Assembly: GCA_903844815.1 (NCBI GenBank)
Contig: CAIMVD010000003.1
Span: 21,336-85,335, forward strand
Direction of reading: 5' to 3'
DNA: 64,000 nucleotides
Source: an uncultured Bacteroidota bacterium
GTDB lineage: Bacteria; Bacteroidota; Bacteroidia; Bacteroidales; VadinHA17
Shown here: positions 8,912 through 17,594 of the stretch, piece after piece
Layout of the letters: each line of letters begins with the position of its first letter
How positions within the stretch are numbered: position 1 is the stretch's first letter
The notes under the pieces: model-generated
Told to the model about the DNA's origin: nothing
What the model saw: the letters and a program-made list of their open reading frames with translations, nothing else
Database searches by the model: none
Position numbers and translations under genes: made by a program

Positions 8912-9310
8912 ATGGCAACTATTTTTACCAGGATAATAAACGGTGAGATTCCCTGCTATAAGATAGCCGAGGATGCTGATTATTTTGCATTTCTCGACAT
9001 TAATCCACTGAAGGCAGGGCATACCCTTGTTGTGCCTAAAACGGAAACAGACTATATTTTTGATATCGGCGACGAAAAACTCGGAGGGATGATGATCTTT
9101 TCGAAAAAAATAGCCGTTGCTATCAAAAAAGCCTTTCCCTGCAACAGGATCGGTGTCGCAGTTCTGGGACTCGAAGTTCCTCATGCCCACATCCATCTTG
9201 TCCCAATGGACTCAATGGAAGATATTAACTTCAGGAACCCGAAGCTTAAGTTCTCGCAGGAAGAGTTTAAGGAGATGGCGGCTAAGATCAGCCGTGAAGT
9301 TATTCTTTAA
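8912..9310 (+). CDS. HIT family nucleotide-binding hydrolase (HinT-like)
   Basis: A purine-nucleotide phosphoramidase-type protein of the histidine triad superfamily. The signature HAHIH (residues 91-95, followed by LVPMD) is intact, and the N-terminus (TIFTRIINGEIPCYKIAE) is typical of HinT/Hit. At 132 aa it is full length. It is 17 bp behind greA on the same strand, an arrangement that suggests one transcript. The true substrate is not predictable. Confidence 0.92.
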   Translation: MATIFTRIINGEIPCYKIAEDADYFAFLDINPLKAGHTLVVPKTETDYIFDIGDEKLGGMMIFSKKIAVAIKKAFPCNRIGVAVLGLEVPHAHIHLVPMDSMEDINFRNPKLKFSQEEFKEMAAKISREVIL

Positions 9311-9347
9311 TTTTGGCGACAAAAACTTATCTAATCAGGCCTGCCTT

Positions 9348-10013
9348 TTACCCGGCATTAATTATTTTAGAGGTTTTTAAGTAATCCGGATCTTTTCCGT
9401 AAATGAACACACAGCTGCCTTTCGAGATTTTGTCGATTATCTCTTTTGAAATATTTACGGGCAGAGCAGGACATCCGTAGCTTCTTCCAAGCCTTCCATA
9501 TTCCTTAATAATGGCAGATGTAACAAAGTCGGCTCCGTGAATTACTATTGCTCTTTTCCGGGCATTATCATTTATTCCGGGTTCCATCCCGTCGAGAAAT
9601 AAAGAATAGCCATATTTCCCGTTATAGGTTTCTGCCGTAACGAAAAAACCCAGGCAGCTCTTTAGAGATCCTGGTTTATTTGAAAAGCTTTTAGCCTCAT
9701 AATCGCCCGAATTCTTCCCATGCGCAACTATCGATTTGTAAAGGACCTTTTTATTTTCAAGATCAATTACAAAGAACCTTTTCTTTGCAGATGATTTAGA
9801 ATAATCTACAATTGTGATGATCTTCCTGTTTTGAATCTCCCCTATTTTCTGCATCCCTGAAATTGCCTTCTCAAAAATGTCAAAAGACAGATCGTTGGTT
9901 AAACCGCATTGCACATAAACTGAACGGATTTCATCACCCTCATTCAGGTACTTATTGTCAGGAAGTGGCCCTGTAAAGGCTATGAATTGTATGAAAAGAA
10001 GTATTCTGAACAT
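9348..10013 (-). CDS. Secreted L,D-transpeptidase-type (YkuD_2) murein enzyme
   Basis: The product has an N-terminal signal peptide (MFRILLFIQFIAFTGPLP). The C-terminal half is a YkuD-like catalytic domain with His159 in VIHGADFVTS and the nucleophile Cys181 in LGRSYGCPALP, the S-x-G-C-P-A motif of the murein L,D-transpeptidase catalytic-domain family. Such enzymes cross-link or remodel peptidoglycan in the periplasm. It starts on the base next to the end of the alcohol dehydrogenase gene, so the two are probably on one message, although no functional link is obvious. The 221 aa length fits the family. Confidence 0.87.
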   Translation of the reverse strand: MFRILLFIQFIAFTGPLPDNKYLNEGDEIRSVYVQCGLTNDLSFDIFEKAISGMQKIGEIQNRKIITIVDYSKSSAKKRFFVIDLENKKVLYKSIVAHGKNSGDYEAKSFSNKPGSLKSCLGFFVTAETYNGKYGYSLFLDGMEPGINDNARKRAIVIHGADFVTSAIIKEYGRLGRSYGCPALPVNISKEIIDKISKGSCVFIYGKDPDYLKTSKIINAG

Positions 10014-11156
10014 TTATTTACAATTTTTCAGAATCTGTCCTGCCAGATCCCCTGTAACATTTCGTTTTTCACCATAGGCGGCGCCAGCCTTATTGAACCG
10101 GTTCACAATAGTATCGATAGTATCATCTCCTACGCCATTTTCCGAAAGACGTGTAGCCAAACCCAATGAACGGAAGAATGACTCGGTTTCCGATATAGCC
10201 CTGTCAACCCTTTCTTCCTCTGTTCCTTCATTAATACCCCATACTCTCAAACCATATTGCAGCAGTTTACCATGCTTCTGAACTTTAAGTGTTCTGAGTG
10301 TTCCGGGGTATACTATTGAAAGAGAATGGCCATGTGTGATTCCATGAAGAGCTGTAAGTTCATGGCCGATCATATGTGTAGCCCAGTCCTGGGCTACTCC
10401 CATGCTGATAAAGCCGTTGAGTGCGAGGGTTGCGGAAAGCATATAATCGGACATCAGATCATAATCATTCTGGTTTTCCCTGATCTTTGGTGCGATTTCA
10501 ACAAGGGTTAGCAGTATGCCTTCGGCCCAACGGTCCATTGTACGCGATTGCCCCGGTGTGGTCATGTACTGTTCTACCACATGTACGAAAATGTCTGCAA
10601 TACCGCATGCGATCTGAAAAGCCGGAAGAGAGTAAGTTGTTTCAGGGTCAAGAATTGAAAAGAGTGGATGACGATTCGAAAAAGCATATTTTTCCCTGGT
10701 CTCAGATCGTGAGATCACCGCACCGGCATTCATTTCCGAACCCGTTGCAGGCAGTGTCATAACTGAAGCAAAGGGAATGGAGTCATTCGAACTGCCTTGC
10801 AGTACAATATCCCATGCATCACCATCATAGCAGATACCTGCTGCAATAAGCTTTGTCCCGTCGAGGACCGATCCGCCACCTACGGCAAGGAGGAAATCAA
10901 TCTTGTTTTTCTTTCCTTCAGTAATGGCTTTCCTTAGGGTCTCAACAGTCGGATTTGGTTCGATTCCCCAAAACTCGATGTATTTGTGATTTTTAAGGGC
11001 AGCTTTAACCTGTTCATAAACCCCGTTGATTTTTACACTTCCACCTCCAAAGGTCAGCATAATATTTTTATCGGCAGGGATGAGTGTAGTTAGCTGAGCT
11101 ATCTGTCCTTTTCCGAAGACCAGTCTGGTCGGATTCTGAAATGAAAAATTATTCAT
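10014..11156 (-). CDS. Iron-containing alcohol dehydrogenase (YqhD/BdhA-like)
   Basis: A group III NAD(P)H-dependent alcohol/aldehyde reductase of 380 aa. The dinucleotide segment LTFGGGSVKINGVYEQV (about residues 35-51) and AVGGGSVLDGTK (91-102) match the YqhD/butanol dehydrogenase branch, which usually prefers NADPH. Metal ligands are expected in the GIADIFVHVVEQY segment and in GHELTALHGITHGHSL. It probably detoxifies aldehydes or makes alcohols during fermentation. The L,D-transpeptidase gene abuts its stop. The AT-rich region before its start has no strong promoter that I can define. Confidence 0.93.
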   Translation of the reverse strand: MNNFSFQNPTRLVFGKGQIAQLTTLIPADKNIMLTFGGGSVKINGVYEQVKAALKNHKYIEFWGIEPNPTVETLRKAITEGKKNKIDFLLAVGGGSVLDGTKLIAAGICYDGDAWDIVLQGSSNDSIPFASVMTLPATGSEMNAGAVISRSETREKYAFSNRHPLFSILDPETTYSLPAFQIACGIADIFVHVVEQYMTTPGQSRTMDRWAEGILLTLVEIAPKIRENQNDYDLMSDYMLSATLALNGFISMGVAQDWATHMIGHELTALHGITHGHSLSIVYPGTLRTLKVQKHGKLLQYGLRVWGINEGTEEERVDRAISETESFFRSLGLATRLSENGVGDDTIDTIVNRFNKAGAAYGEKRNVTGDLAGQILKNCK

Positions 11157-11255
11157 AATTTCTTCTTTATAGTAATTTCAAAATTAACATATACAAAATA
11201 ACTTAAAAAGGCCATGTTACATTGCCATCCGGGGCAAAAAAATGTTGCAGACGGT

Positions 11256-12443
11256 TTAGTCCAGTGCCCTGATTTTTGAGACCAGAAGTGAAATACCAAC
11301 GCCAAATATGCCGATAACGGCAAAGGAGTAGCGCAATCCCGCTGCCTCCGAAATGTATCCAATCAGTGGCGGGCCCATCAGAAAACCCAGAAAACTGACA
11401 CCCGAAACGGTCGCCAGTGCTATTCCGGGAGGGACTTTTGTATGTCTTCCTGCAGCACTGTAAACAGAAGGGACGATACTCGATACTCCGAGACCTACCA
11501 GCATGAAGGCCAGTGTTGATGCAACAATATTCGGGAAAATGACTGCTGTATATAACCCGGTTGAGATCATTACTCCGCAGATTTGCAGAAGTCTTTTTCT
11601 TCCAATCCTGAAAGTCACCCAGTCGGCAAGAAAACGACCGGTAGCCATCATTATCATGAATGAAGTGTACCCGAGTATTACGAGCGACGATGGTGCCTTT
11701 ACCACATCTTTAAAGTAAACCCCGCTCCAGTCGAACATTGCCCCTTCGCTAGCCATGCTGCAAAAGCCTATTATTCCCAGCTGTACCAGTACAATATCCG
11801 GTTTATTGAAAAACTTCGGTCGGGGCTCACTGGGGTCCCTGAAAGGCTTTCCCTTAAGCAGGTAAGGATAATTAAACAAAATAATTGTAGCAACAATGAG
11901 GATAATTGTAACGAAATGCCAGTAAGGAGCAACTTTGAGGTTAATCATTGCCAGGCCTATGAGCGCACCGGTAAAGCCTGCAAGACTCCATCCTCCGTGA
12001 AATGATGACATAATAGGCTTGTCATACAGACGTTCCACCGCCACCCCCTGCGTGTTGATTGAAATATTGCACATGTTTCCGGCCAATCCGAAAAAGAACA
12101 GGGCTATAGCCAGTTGCCATCCCTCACGCACCAAACCAATATTGGTGAGGCAGAGTGAATATATTGGAATTGCGAATAGCATAACGTTACGGCTTCCGAA
12201 ACGGGTAACCAGTTTGCCTGAGAAAGTCATCATTGTTAACTGGGCCACAGGCATTGTGAAGAGGATACTGCCAAACAGTGCATCATTAAGGTGTAGTGCG
12301 GTTTTAATATCGGGTATCCTGCTGGCCCATGAGGCGAAGCATAGACCCATGCAGAAATAGGCGAGGGCAACGGCTAACCTGATCCTTCCTTTATCGGGCA
12401 CAGCATCATTCTGTCCGGAGAGCATGTTTAATTGTTCTGTCAT
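11256..12443 (-). CDS. Major facilitator superfamily transporter
   Basis: The 395 aa protein has about 12 hydrophobic segments and no soluble domain. It begins with a short cytoplasmic tail and LAVALAYFCMGLCFASWASR, then a loop with VTRFGSRN of the MFS motif-A type. It resembles the YbjJ/fucose-permease-like group, suggesting export or uptake of a small sugar-like or drug-like molecule; the substrate cannot be read from sequence. It is preceded by a -7-like box and lies about 100 bp upstream of the alcohol dehydrogenase on the same strand. Confidence 0.88.
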   Translation of the reverse strand: MTEQLNMLSGQNDAVPDKGRIRLAVALAYFCMGLCFASWASRIPDIKTALHLNDALFGSILFTMPVAQLTMMTFSGKLVTRFGSRNVMLFAIPIYSLCLTNIGLVREGWQLAIALFFFGLAGNMCNISINTQGVAVERLYDKPIMSSFHGGWSLAGFTGALIGLAMINLKVAPYWHFVTIILIVATIILFNYPYLLKGKPFRDPSEPRPKFFNKPDIVLVQLGIIGFCSMASEGAMFDWSGVYFKDVVKAPSSLVILGYTSFMIMMATGRFLADWVTFRIGRKRLLQICGVMISTGLYTAVIFPNIVASTLAFMLVGLGVSSIVPSVYSAAGRHTKVPPGIALATVSGVSFLGFLMGPPLIGYISEAAGLRYSFAVIGIFGVGISLLVSKIRALD

Positions 12444-12468
12444 TTATGTTTTCTGAAAATCTGCGCGG

Positions 12469-12476
12469 CAAAGATA
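12469..12476 (-). promoter_or_regulatory. Possible -7 box for the MFS gene
   Basis: On the minus strand the bases read TATCTTTG, about 26 bp before the ATG at 12443. The -33 box is not convincing. Confidence 0.4.
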
Positions 12477-12537
12477 GGCATAAACTTTGCATTCAGACTG
12501 CGGTCATAGTCCTTCGGGAATTTTTGAACTGGTTCAC

Positions 12538-12999
12538 CTATATTTTTAAATGTCTCTTTTCTCTTGCCGATAATACAAGTTCCCTGATTTCGGACGGCAA
12601 TTGTTCATCCTGCCATCTTCTTTCGTCTTCAACTGATTTTCCCGAGAAATTGATAGCTTTAAGTGCATAATCTGCGGCTCCCGTTGAATGGTCGGCCATA
12701 TGGGCGGTTGCAACGGCATGGCCTGCAGAACGTGCGACCGCAGCAAAAACCGGGTTTGTAAATTCCCTTGCAGCAGCATGAGCCACCACAGCTGCCTTCA
12801 TTGCTGCACCAGTAGTGGCATTTTCATTTTCCCATTCGCGGGCAACAATAAGGGCACTCGCCACTCGATAATCTATTACATTTGCAAGAAGATACATGAC
12901 GTGCTCTGAACAATCGCAGGCCCATTTTATAAGCTGGCGGTGCTGTTCTTTTGCCAATGGCCCGCCACGGTGTTCTGCAATAAATCGTTTATTTCGCAT
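12538..12999 (-). CDS. Putative immunity protein (Imm5-like domain)
   Basis: A 153 aa cytoplasmic protein, mostly alpha-helical and rich in Ala and His, with an opening block (RNKRFIAEHRGGPL, then KWACDCSEHVMYLL) that resembles proteins annotated as putative immunity proteins of the Imm5-like group. Helices with A-x-x-A-A repeats run through residues 55-115, and WQDEQLPSEIRELV closes the protein. Its start lies 11 bases inside the upstream FGE-like gene, so translation of the two is probably coupled. No polymorphic toxin is nearby, so an actual immunity function is only a family name here. Confidence 0.65.
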   Translation of the reverse strand: MRNKRFIAEHRGGPLAKEQHRQLIKWACDCSEHVMYLLANVIDYRVASALIVAREWENENATTGAAMKAAVVAHAAAREFTNPVFAAVARSAGHAVATAHMADHSTGAADYALKAINFSGKSVEDERRWQDEQLPSEIRELVLSAREKRHLKI

Positions 13000-13684
13000 G
13001 GCATGAATCTATATTCCTTGCTATCCTGAATCCCAGGTCATCGATCTTAAATGAAACAGGATGACTTCGCCGGCGATTGGTAGCCAGGCACCCTCTTTCA
13101 TCATCGTTCCAGCCTCCTCCGCGAAAGATCCGGTATGAGCCATAGATAGTTTCATCATAAATATTGGAACACCACTCCCAAACATTACCAAGCATATCAT
13201 AAAGCCCCCAATCATTAGGTTTTTTCATTCCCACATCATGGGTTGTCTCTTCAGAATTGGCCTTATACCAGGCTATCGAATCAAGCTCGCCGTATCTTGT
13301 CGCACCCGTTCCTGCCTTACATGCATATTCCCATTCGGCTTCAGAAGGGAGACGATAGCCATTTGCATTTGAATCGAATGAGATTACGAAAGGATCTTTG
13401 GTCATGGTATAGCAGGAAGATAATCCGGCCATTGCTGATAGCGAATTGCAAAAAAACACAGCCTCTTTCCATGAAACAGTTTCAACCGGCTTTCTGTTAC
13501 CTTTGAACGCGGAGGGCGATTCGTTGGTTACTTCGAAATATAAATCCTGCGTTACAGGATATCTCGACATCAGAAAGGGCTTAAGTTCTACTTTCCATGT
13601 TTTCTTTATCCTGTCATCCCTTAATACAATTTCGCCGCCGGGGATTAATACCAGCTGGTCGTCTGTTGGTTTAATGAAGTTCAA
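12989..13684 (-). CDS. Formylglycine-generating-enzyme-like (SUMF1/EgtB-type) protein, cytoplasmic
   Basis: The 231 aa protein carries the FGE-sulfatase fold: MSRYPVTQDLYFEV, PVETVSWKEAVFFCNSLS, GYRLPSEAEWEYACKAG, LGNVWEWCSN, FRGGGWND and the closing DLGFRIAR. No signal peptide is present. The C-terminal region has one Cys (RGCLATNRRR) rather than an obvious copper-binding Cys pair of true formylglycine-generating enzymes, so sulfatase activation is doubtful. Such stand-alone members can be ligand- or sugar-binding modules or unknown oxidases. No sulfatase gene is in the window. It overlaps the Imm5-like gene by 11 bases. Fold confident, function uncertain. Confidence 0.85.
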   Translation of the reverse strand: MNFIKPTDDQLVLIPGGEIVLRDDRIKKTWKVELKPFLMSRYPVTQDLYFEVTNESPSAFKGNRKPVETVSWKEAVFFCNSLSAMAGLSSCYTMTKDPFVISFDSNANGYRLPSEAEWEYACKAGTGATRYGELDSIAWYKANSEETTHDVGMKKPNDWGLYDMLGNVWEWCSNIYDETIYGSYRIFRGGGWNDDERGCLATNRRRSHPVSFKIDDLGFRIARNIDSCHAK

Positions 13685-13753
13685 TTATAATCTGTTTCGA
13701 ATAATTCAATGAAAAAACCTTATTAAACAATTGCAAAGGTACTGTTGTCAATG

Positions 13754-14257
13754 TTATCTCCACATCAAAACCGCATCCTTTAACGGATTGATATTTCTGA
13801 AATCTTCAAAGGGTTTTGATTTATTATCGGACCACCATTTTGAATATAAGTTATATGCCCTTGTTAAGTCATCATTGTTAGCAATCTGAGGTTCAATTGT
13901 TCCTCCGGGAATGAAGAGTTGTGGAGCCAGTGAAGGGAACCTTTCAAATCCATTTGTTTTATCATATCTTAACCTGACCGATTCGATTGTCCACATCAAA
14001 CATTCTCCCAGTCTGAATTCAGGCGCCATGTATGATGATATCGGGTTAACAGGGAATGATTTTATCGTTTGAAAATCATTTGCATAATGTAGAAGCCTCT
14101 CTATATCTGCCGGCTGAAAGTTCGGGATGAACATGTCATCATAATTTCCTTTTATAAGCATAGTTACAAACTGATCTACATTGGGGTCCGACCAGTAATC
14201 CTTCTCACATCCTGAAAGGAAAAGAATCAGGAACAAAGCCAGAGTTTTGGATTTCAT
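13754..14257 (-). CDS. Uncharacterised lipoprotein
   Basis: A short signal peptide ends in a clear lipobox (LILFLSGC, Cys about residue 17), so the protein is probably anchored in a cell-envelope membrane. The mature part of about 150 aa is soluble, with several Trp residues and the segment NPISSYMAPEFRLGECLMW. I recognise no catalytic motif. It may belong to a small Bacteroidetes-specific lipoprotein family. It lies on the same strand as the FGE/Imm5-like pair, about 70 bp upstream, and behind another small lipoprotein. Confidence 0.7.
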   Translation of the reverse strand: MKSKTLALFLILFLSGCEKDYWSDPNVDQFVTMLIKGNYDDMFIPNFQPADIERLLHYANDFQTIKSFPVNPISSYMAPEFRLGECLMWTIESVRLRYDKTNGFERFPSLAPQLFIPGGTIEPQIANNDDLTRAYNLYSKWWSDNKSKPFEDFRNINPLKDAVLMWR

Positions 14258-14295
14258 AAGATTATTTAATTGCTAATTTAGTTTTTTCATGCACT

Positions 14296-14613
14296 CTATT
14301 TACCCTGTAACATCAGGCATTCCAGGGGAATATTCAGAAATTCCTGGTAACTCGCGCTGCTGGGAGGACCATCATTTAAATAAGTGTGATGTGCTATCCT
14401 TATTGTTACCATTCCTTCGGTGATTTCACTGCCTGAAACCGTATCTCCCACATTAAATGATAAGGTTTTTATACCAACCACGCCACCTACAGTAACTGTT
14501 GCAGAATAGGGTAAGATAAAAATATAGCTATGTTCAGCTGTATTTTCTTTTTTCTCACAGCTTGTCATAAATAGTATAAGTAAAGTCAGACATATGAACT
14601 TGTTTATTTTCAT
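14296..14613 (-). CDS. Small uncharacterised lipoprotein
   Basis: I place the start at the ATG at 14613 because it begins a clean SpII signal peptide (MKINKFICLTLLILFMTSC); an earlier in-frame ATG would add 20 residues without a signal. The mature part is about 85 aa with beta-strand-rich sequence (ATVTVGGVVGIKTLSF, GEITEG-like turns) and could be a small Ig- or lipocalin-like domain. No family is recognised. It is 38 bp upstream of the next lipoprotein gene on the same strand, so the two may form an operon. Confidence 0.6.
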   Translation of the reverse strand: MKINKFICLTLLILFMTSCEKKENTAEHSYIFILPYSATVTVGGVVGIKTLSFNVGDTVSGSEITEGMVTIRIAHHTYLNDGPPSSASYQEFLNIPLECLMLQGK

Positions 14614-14989
14614 AGCATTAATGTACTGGTTAAATTTATGAAAGTAGTTGAATATACCTTTATGTATCCGCATTTTTCATGCCACTTATCTGTTTATAAT
14701 AATAATTTTTCATCCTGATTCTTTTTCAAAGCAAATATACTCCCAGGCTCTGAGTTGCAACATGAGACAAGACTAGATTCACTGTTTTTCCAGATATAAC
14801 CGAAAGATAAAGTTCAGGCATGAGAATATTTGTTTTTATTGCTTACCTTTATTTAAGGGGATAATTTACTGTAAAAACTTCTAAAATAATTATATAGCTA
14901 ATAAAAGCAGGACAAAATCCTTTATATGGAAATCAGGGCAAATAAAGAACCCTGAGATAACTTGTATTTTCAAATTGACTCATACAAAA
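14614..14989. other. Intergenic region, divergent, AT-rich
   Basis: The stretch separates the small lipoprotein gene (minus) from the outer-membrane protein gene (plus). It is AT-rich and has stops in all frames. I see no RNA gene, no long repeat and no promoter that fits the Bacteroidetes consensus at both boxes. Confidence 0.5.
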
Positions 14990-16216
14990 ATGCGGAAAAA
15001 GTATTTCTTATTATTCCTGATCTTCTTACAACTTAACATTATTGGGACAGGACAGAAGGGCTTAAACCCTGGTTACATTATTACCAACGATTTTGACACT
15101 CTCCGGGGGTACATTAAACTGAAATCGAATTTCGAAAATTCCGAAAGCTGTGAGTATGCACAGACAGAAAATCAAATCCCCGTAGTTTATTCGCCAAATG
15201 ATATCAGAGCTTACCGGATTGAGAATAGCAAATACTACCTGTCAAAGGACATAGTAATGGACTCTGTAAAGAAAAAAATCTTTTTAGAATATCTTGTTGA
15301 CGGGATTGTTGACCTGTATTATTTAAAAGATCCCGGGAATGAATATTATTTCATTGAAAAAGATACTCTTCTGATGCAATTGTCGAATGACGGATCAATT
15401 GTAACTGTTAAAGGCATGGGAGGCCAGGGAGAATATGAATCAAATTATTTTAAAAATTCAAATCAGTATAAAAGAATCCTGCAGTATCTTTTTCAGGATA
15501 GTAAGGAAACGTTGGCAGAAATTCCAAATACTGCTTTTGATTACCGTCCACTAATTAAGATTACAAAAGACTATCATAAAAGCGTTTGCAAGGATAACAA
15601 TTGTATCGATTTCACTAAATCAACCAATAAGGGTTTGTTTTTAGAACCCTATTTGGGGTTTATATACTCACGGATGGGATTGAAAACATCTGAGGATTAT
15701 GTTAATGAGTTGAAGCCGTATGTTGGCTTGCAGTTGAGACTCAAACCCTTTAAAGGATTTTCGAAGTGGAATCTCCTGGTTGGCTTTAATTATTCGGCTA
15801 ATAACTTCGAGGGAGATTTTGAGAACTCCCTGAACCAATATGGTTTACCTTATTGGATCCATGCCAAATACTCTGTTCTTCGCGTGCCTCTTGCCATTGA
15901 GTACACAATGCCTTTTGAAAACCTGCAGCCATTCGTTTCATTAAGTTACAATAATATCATTCTGTTAAATACAGATTATGAGGTAGTAAGAGTCTATGGC
16001 AATTCACGAACCCCGGAAGAAACATATTTCAGAAAGTACCAGTATGGGGCATCCTTTGGTTTTGGTGTAAAATTTAAAATCGAAAATGATACTTATTTTT
16101 TTCTAAAGAATGAATTTGAATACAGAATTCCGGGCGCTAATTTTGGTTATGTCCTTGACCAGTCACGGGTCTATTCATACATGATAAGTGCAGGTTTTGG
16201 TTTTAAGATTAAATAG
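14990..16216 (+). CDS. Outer-membrane beta-barrel-type protein of unknown function
   Basis: I chose the ATG at 14990 (MRKKYFLLFLIFLQLNIIGTGQ), which starts a good signal peptide; an in-frame TTG lies 15 bases earlier. Residues about 25-130 form a beta-rich domain with the pattern GYIITNDFDTLRGYIKL and YSPNDIRAYRI, seen in many Bacteroidetes secreted proteins. The second half (LEPYLGFIYSRMGL, LQLRLKPF, LPFVSLSYNN-like strands, ending in SAGFGFKIK) has alternating amphipathic strands and an aromatic-rich end, as in PorT-type outer-membrane barrels. The ligand is unknown. The gene stands alone. Confidence 0.7.
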   Translation: MRKKYFLLFLIFLQLNIIGTGQKGLNPGYIITNDFDTLRGYIKLKSNFENSESCEYAQTENQIPVVYSPNDIRAYRIENSKYYLSKDIVMDSVKKKIFLEYLVDGIVDLYYLKDPGNEYYFIEKDTLLMQLSNDGSIVTVKGMGGQGEYESNYFKNSNQYKRILQYLFQDSKETLAEIPNTAFDYRPLIKITKDYHKSVCKDNNCIDFTKSTNKGLFLEPYLGFIYSRMGLKTSEDYVNELKPYVGLQLRLKPFKGFSKWNLLVGFNYSANNFEGDFENSLNQYGLPYWIHAKYSVLRVPLAIEYTMPFENLQPFVSLSYNNIILLNTDYEVVRVYGNSRTPEETYFRKYQYGASFGFGVKFKIENDTYFFLKNEFEYRIPGANFGYVLDQSRVYSYMISAGFGFKIK

Positions 16217-16311
16217 GAATTATTAGGTCTGTCAGCTAAGCAAAATTCATTCTGCACAGACTGTATTTCGTGATTATTCGTACCTTTAATGAACTAATTC
16301 AGCATCGCTGC

Positions 16312-17013
16312 ATGAGTTACATTTACGATCTGTGGGACGACTTCATTAGTCTTCTTTTCCCCAGGCTCTGCTATGGCTGCGGAAACCACCTTATGCGGAA
16401 TGAAAACCTTATTTGCACTGAATGCTATGTGACTATTCCCAGGACAAACTTTCATACGCTTAATGACAATCCTGTGTCACAGATATTCTGGGGAAGGTGC
16501 ATTATCGAAAGAGCTGCCGTTTTTTCATACTACAATAAGGGGAGCAGGATAAGAAACCTCATCCATAATATGAAGTATAAGGGAATAAAAGAAGTTGGTT
16601 ATGAGTTGGGCAGGATATATGGCAACTCATTGAAGGGATCTGACTTTATAGTGGGTGTCGATGTCATAATTCCTGTCCCTCTTCATCCTTCAAAGAAGAG
16701 AATGCGGGGTTTCAATCAGAGTGAGTGTATCTCATCAGGTATAGCCGATGCCACAGGTCTGGCCGTCGATAATGTATCTCTTGCAAGGATAACAGGCTCT
16801 TCAACCCAGACAAAAAGGTCGCGCTACGACCGTTGGACTAATGTTGAAGGTATTTTCACCGTAACCGATCCCGGCCTGATAAAGGGCAAACATATACTGC
16901 TTGTTGACGATGTGATCACCACCGGAGCGACAATTGAATCGTGTGCCGGCGAACTTCTGAAAATGGAAGGAGTGAAGGTTAGTGTTGCTGCACTTGCATA
17001 TGCACCTGCATAA
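16312..17013 (+). CDS. comF: ComF family phosphoribosyltransferase-like protein
   Basis: Starts at the ATG at 16312 (MSYIYDLWDD); a GTG 42 bases upstream is an alternative. The N-terminus carries a double zinc-binding Cys motif (CYGCGNHL and CTECYV) and the C-terminal half is a type I phosphoribosyltransferase with the PRPP loop ILLVDDVITTGAT. Conserved blocks VIPVPLHPSKKRMRGFNQS and TGSSTQTKRSRYDRWTN are typical of ComF. ComF homologues are involved in DNA uptake or recombination in some bacteria; the exact reaction is not established. It is convergent with ruvC, 10 bp apart. Confidence 0.92.
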   Translation: MSYIYDLWDDFISLLFPRLCYGCGNHLMRNENLICTECYVTIPRTNFHTLNDNPVSQIFWGRCIIERAAVFSYYNKGSRIRNLIHNMKYKGIKEVGYELGRIYGNSLKGSDFIVGVDVIIPVPLHPSKKRMRGFNQSECISSGIADATGLAVDNVSLARITGSSTQTKRSRYDRWTNVEGIFTVTDPGLIKGKHILLVDDVITTGATIESCAGELLKMEGVKVSVAALAYAPA

Positions 17014-17023
17014 CAACTTTGAC

Positions 17024-17584
17024 TTATTTTACCCTCTTTGGATTCTTGCTTATGAAGTCCTTCCAGCTGTTGAAAGCCTTCTCCTGCATTGGGTTGTTGG
17101 TCTGGTAAAAGTGGCATAAGGCTGCAGCCAGCCCGTCGGTGGCATCGAGCTTAAACTCGGCGAGATTAAATTTAAGGATATTCATGAGCATTGCAGCCAC
17201 CTGTTCCTTCGATGCAGCTCCCTGGCCCGTAATCGACATCTTTATCTTCCTGGGTGCGTATTCAAAGATCGGAAGCGATCGTGTAAGCGCCGCGGCAATA
17301 GCAGCTCCCTGTGCCCGTCCAAGCTTAAGCATCGACTGAACATTTTTACCATAGAATGGCGCTTCAATGGCCAGCTCATCAGGATGATATTCATCTATTA
17401 TTCCTGCTGTCCTCTCGAATATATGTTTCAGTTTAACATAATGGTCGTCAAAGTGTGAGAGATCGATGGCCCCGATAGCTATAAGCTCCGGAACATTTCC
17501 GGTAGCTTTTATTACACCATACCCGGTCATTGAGGTTCCGGGGTCTATGCCAAGGATAATTCTCTCTTTCGGTATTGCCTTCAA
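17024..17584 (-). CDS. ruvC: Crossover junction endodeoxyribonuclease RuvC
   Basis: Cuts Holliday junctions made during recombination, working with RuvAB. The acidic active site is visible: Asp14 in [14 protein letters not shown], Glu in [19 protein letters not shown] and the C-terminal Asp pair in [15 protein letters not shown]. The 186 aa length is normal. It starts 10 bp after the end of the S41 peptidase gene on the same strand and converges on comF. Confidence 0.97.
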   Translation of the reverse strand: MKAIPKERIILGIDPGTSMTGYGVIKATGNVPELIAIGAIDLSHFDDHYVKLKHIFERTAGIIDEYHPDELAIEAPFYGKNVQSMLKLGRAQGAAIAAALTRSLPIFEYAPRKIKMSITGQGAASKEQVAAMLMNILKFNLAEFKLDATDGLAAALCHFYQTNNPMQEKAFNSWKDFISKNPKRVK

Positions 17585-17594
17585 TCAGCTCAGT

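Noticed and set aside
12989..13684. True sulfatase-activating formylglycine-generating enzyme
   Set aside because: No sulfatase is in the window, only one Cys is found in the relevant region, and the protein is cytoplasmic; only the fold family is supported.
16270..16311. GTG start for comF
   Set aside because: The added 14 residues are not family-like, and the ATG at 16312 begins the conserved part at the usual distance from the Cys motif; kept only as an alternative.
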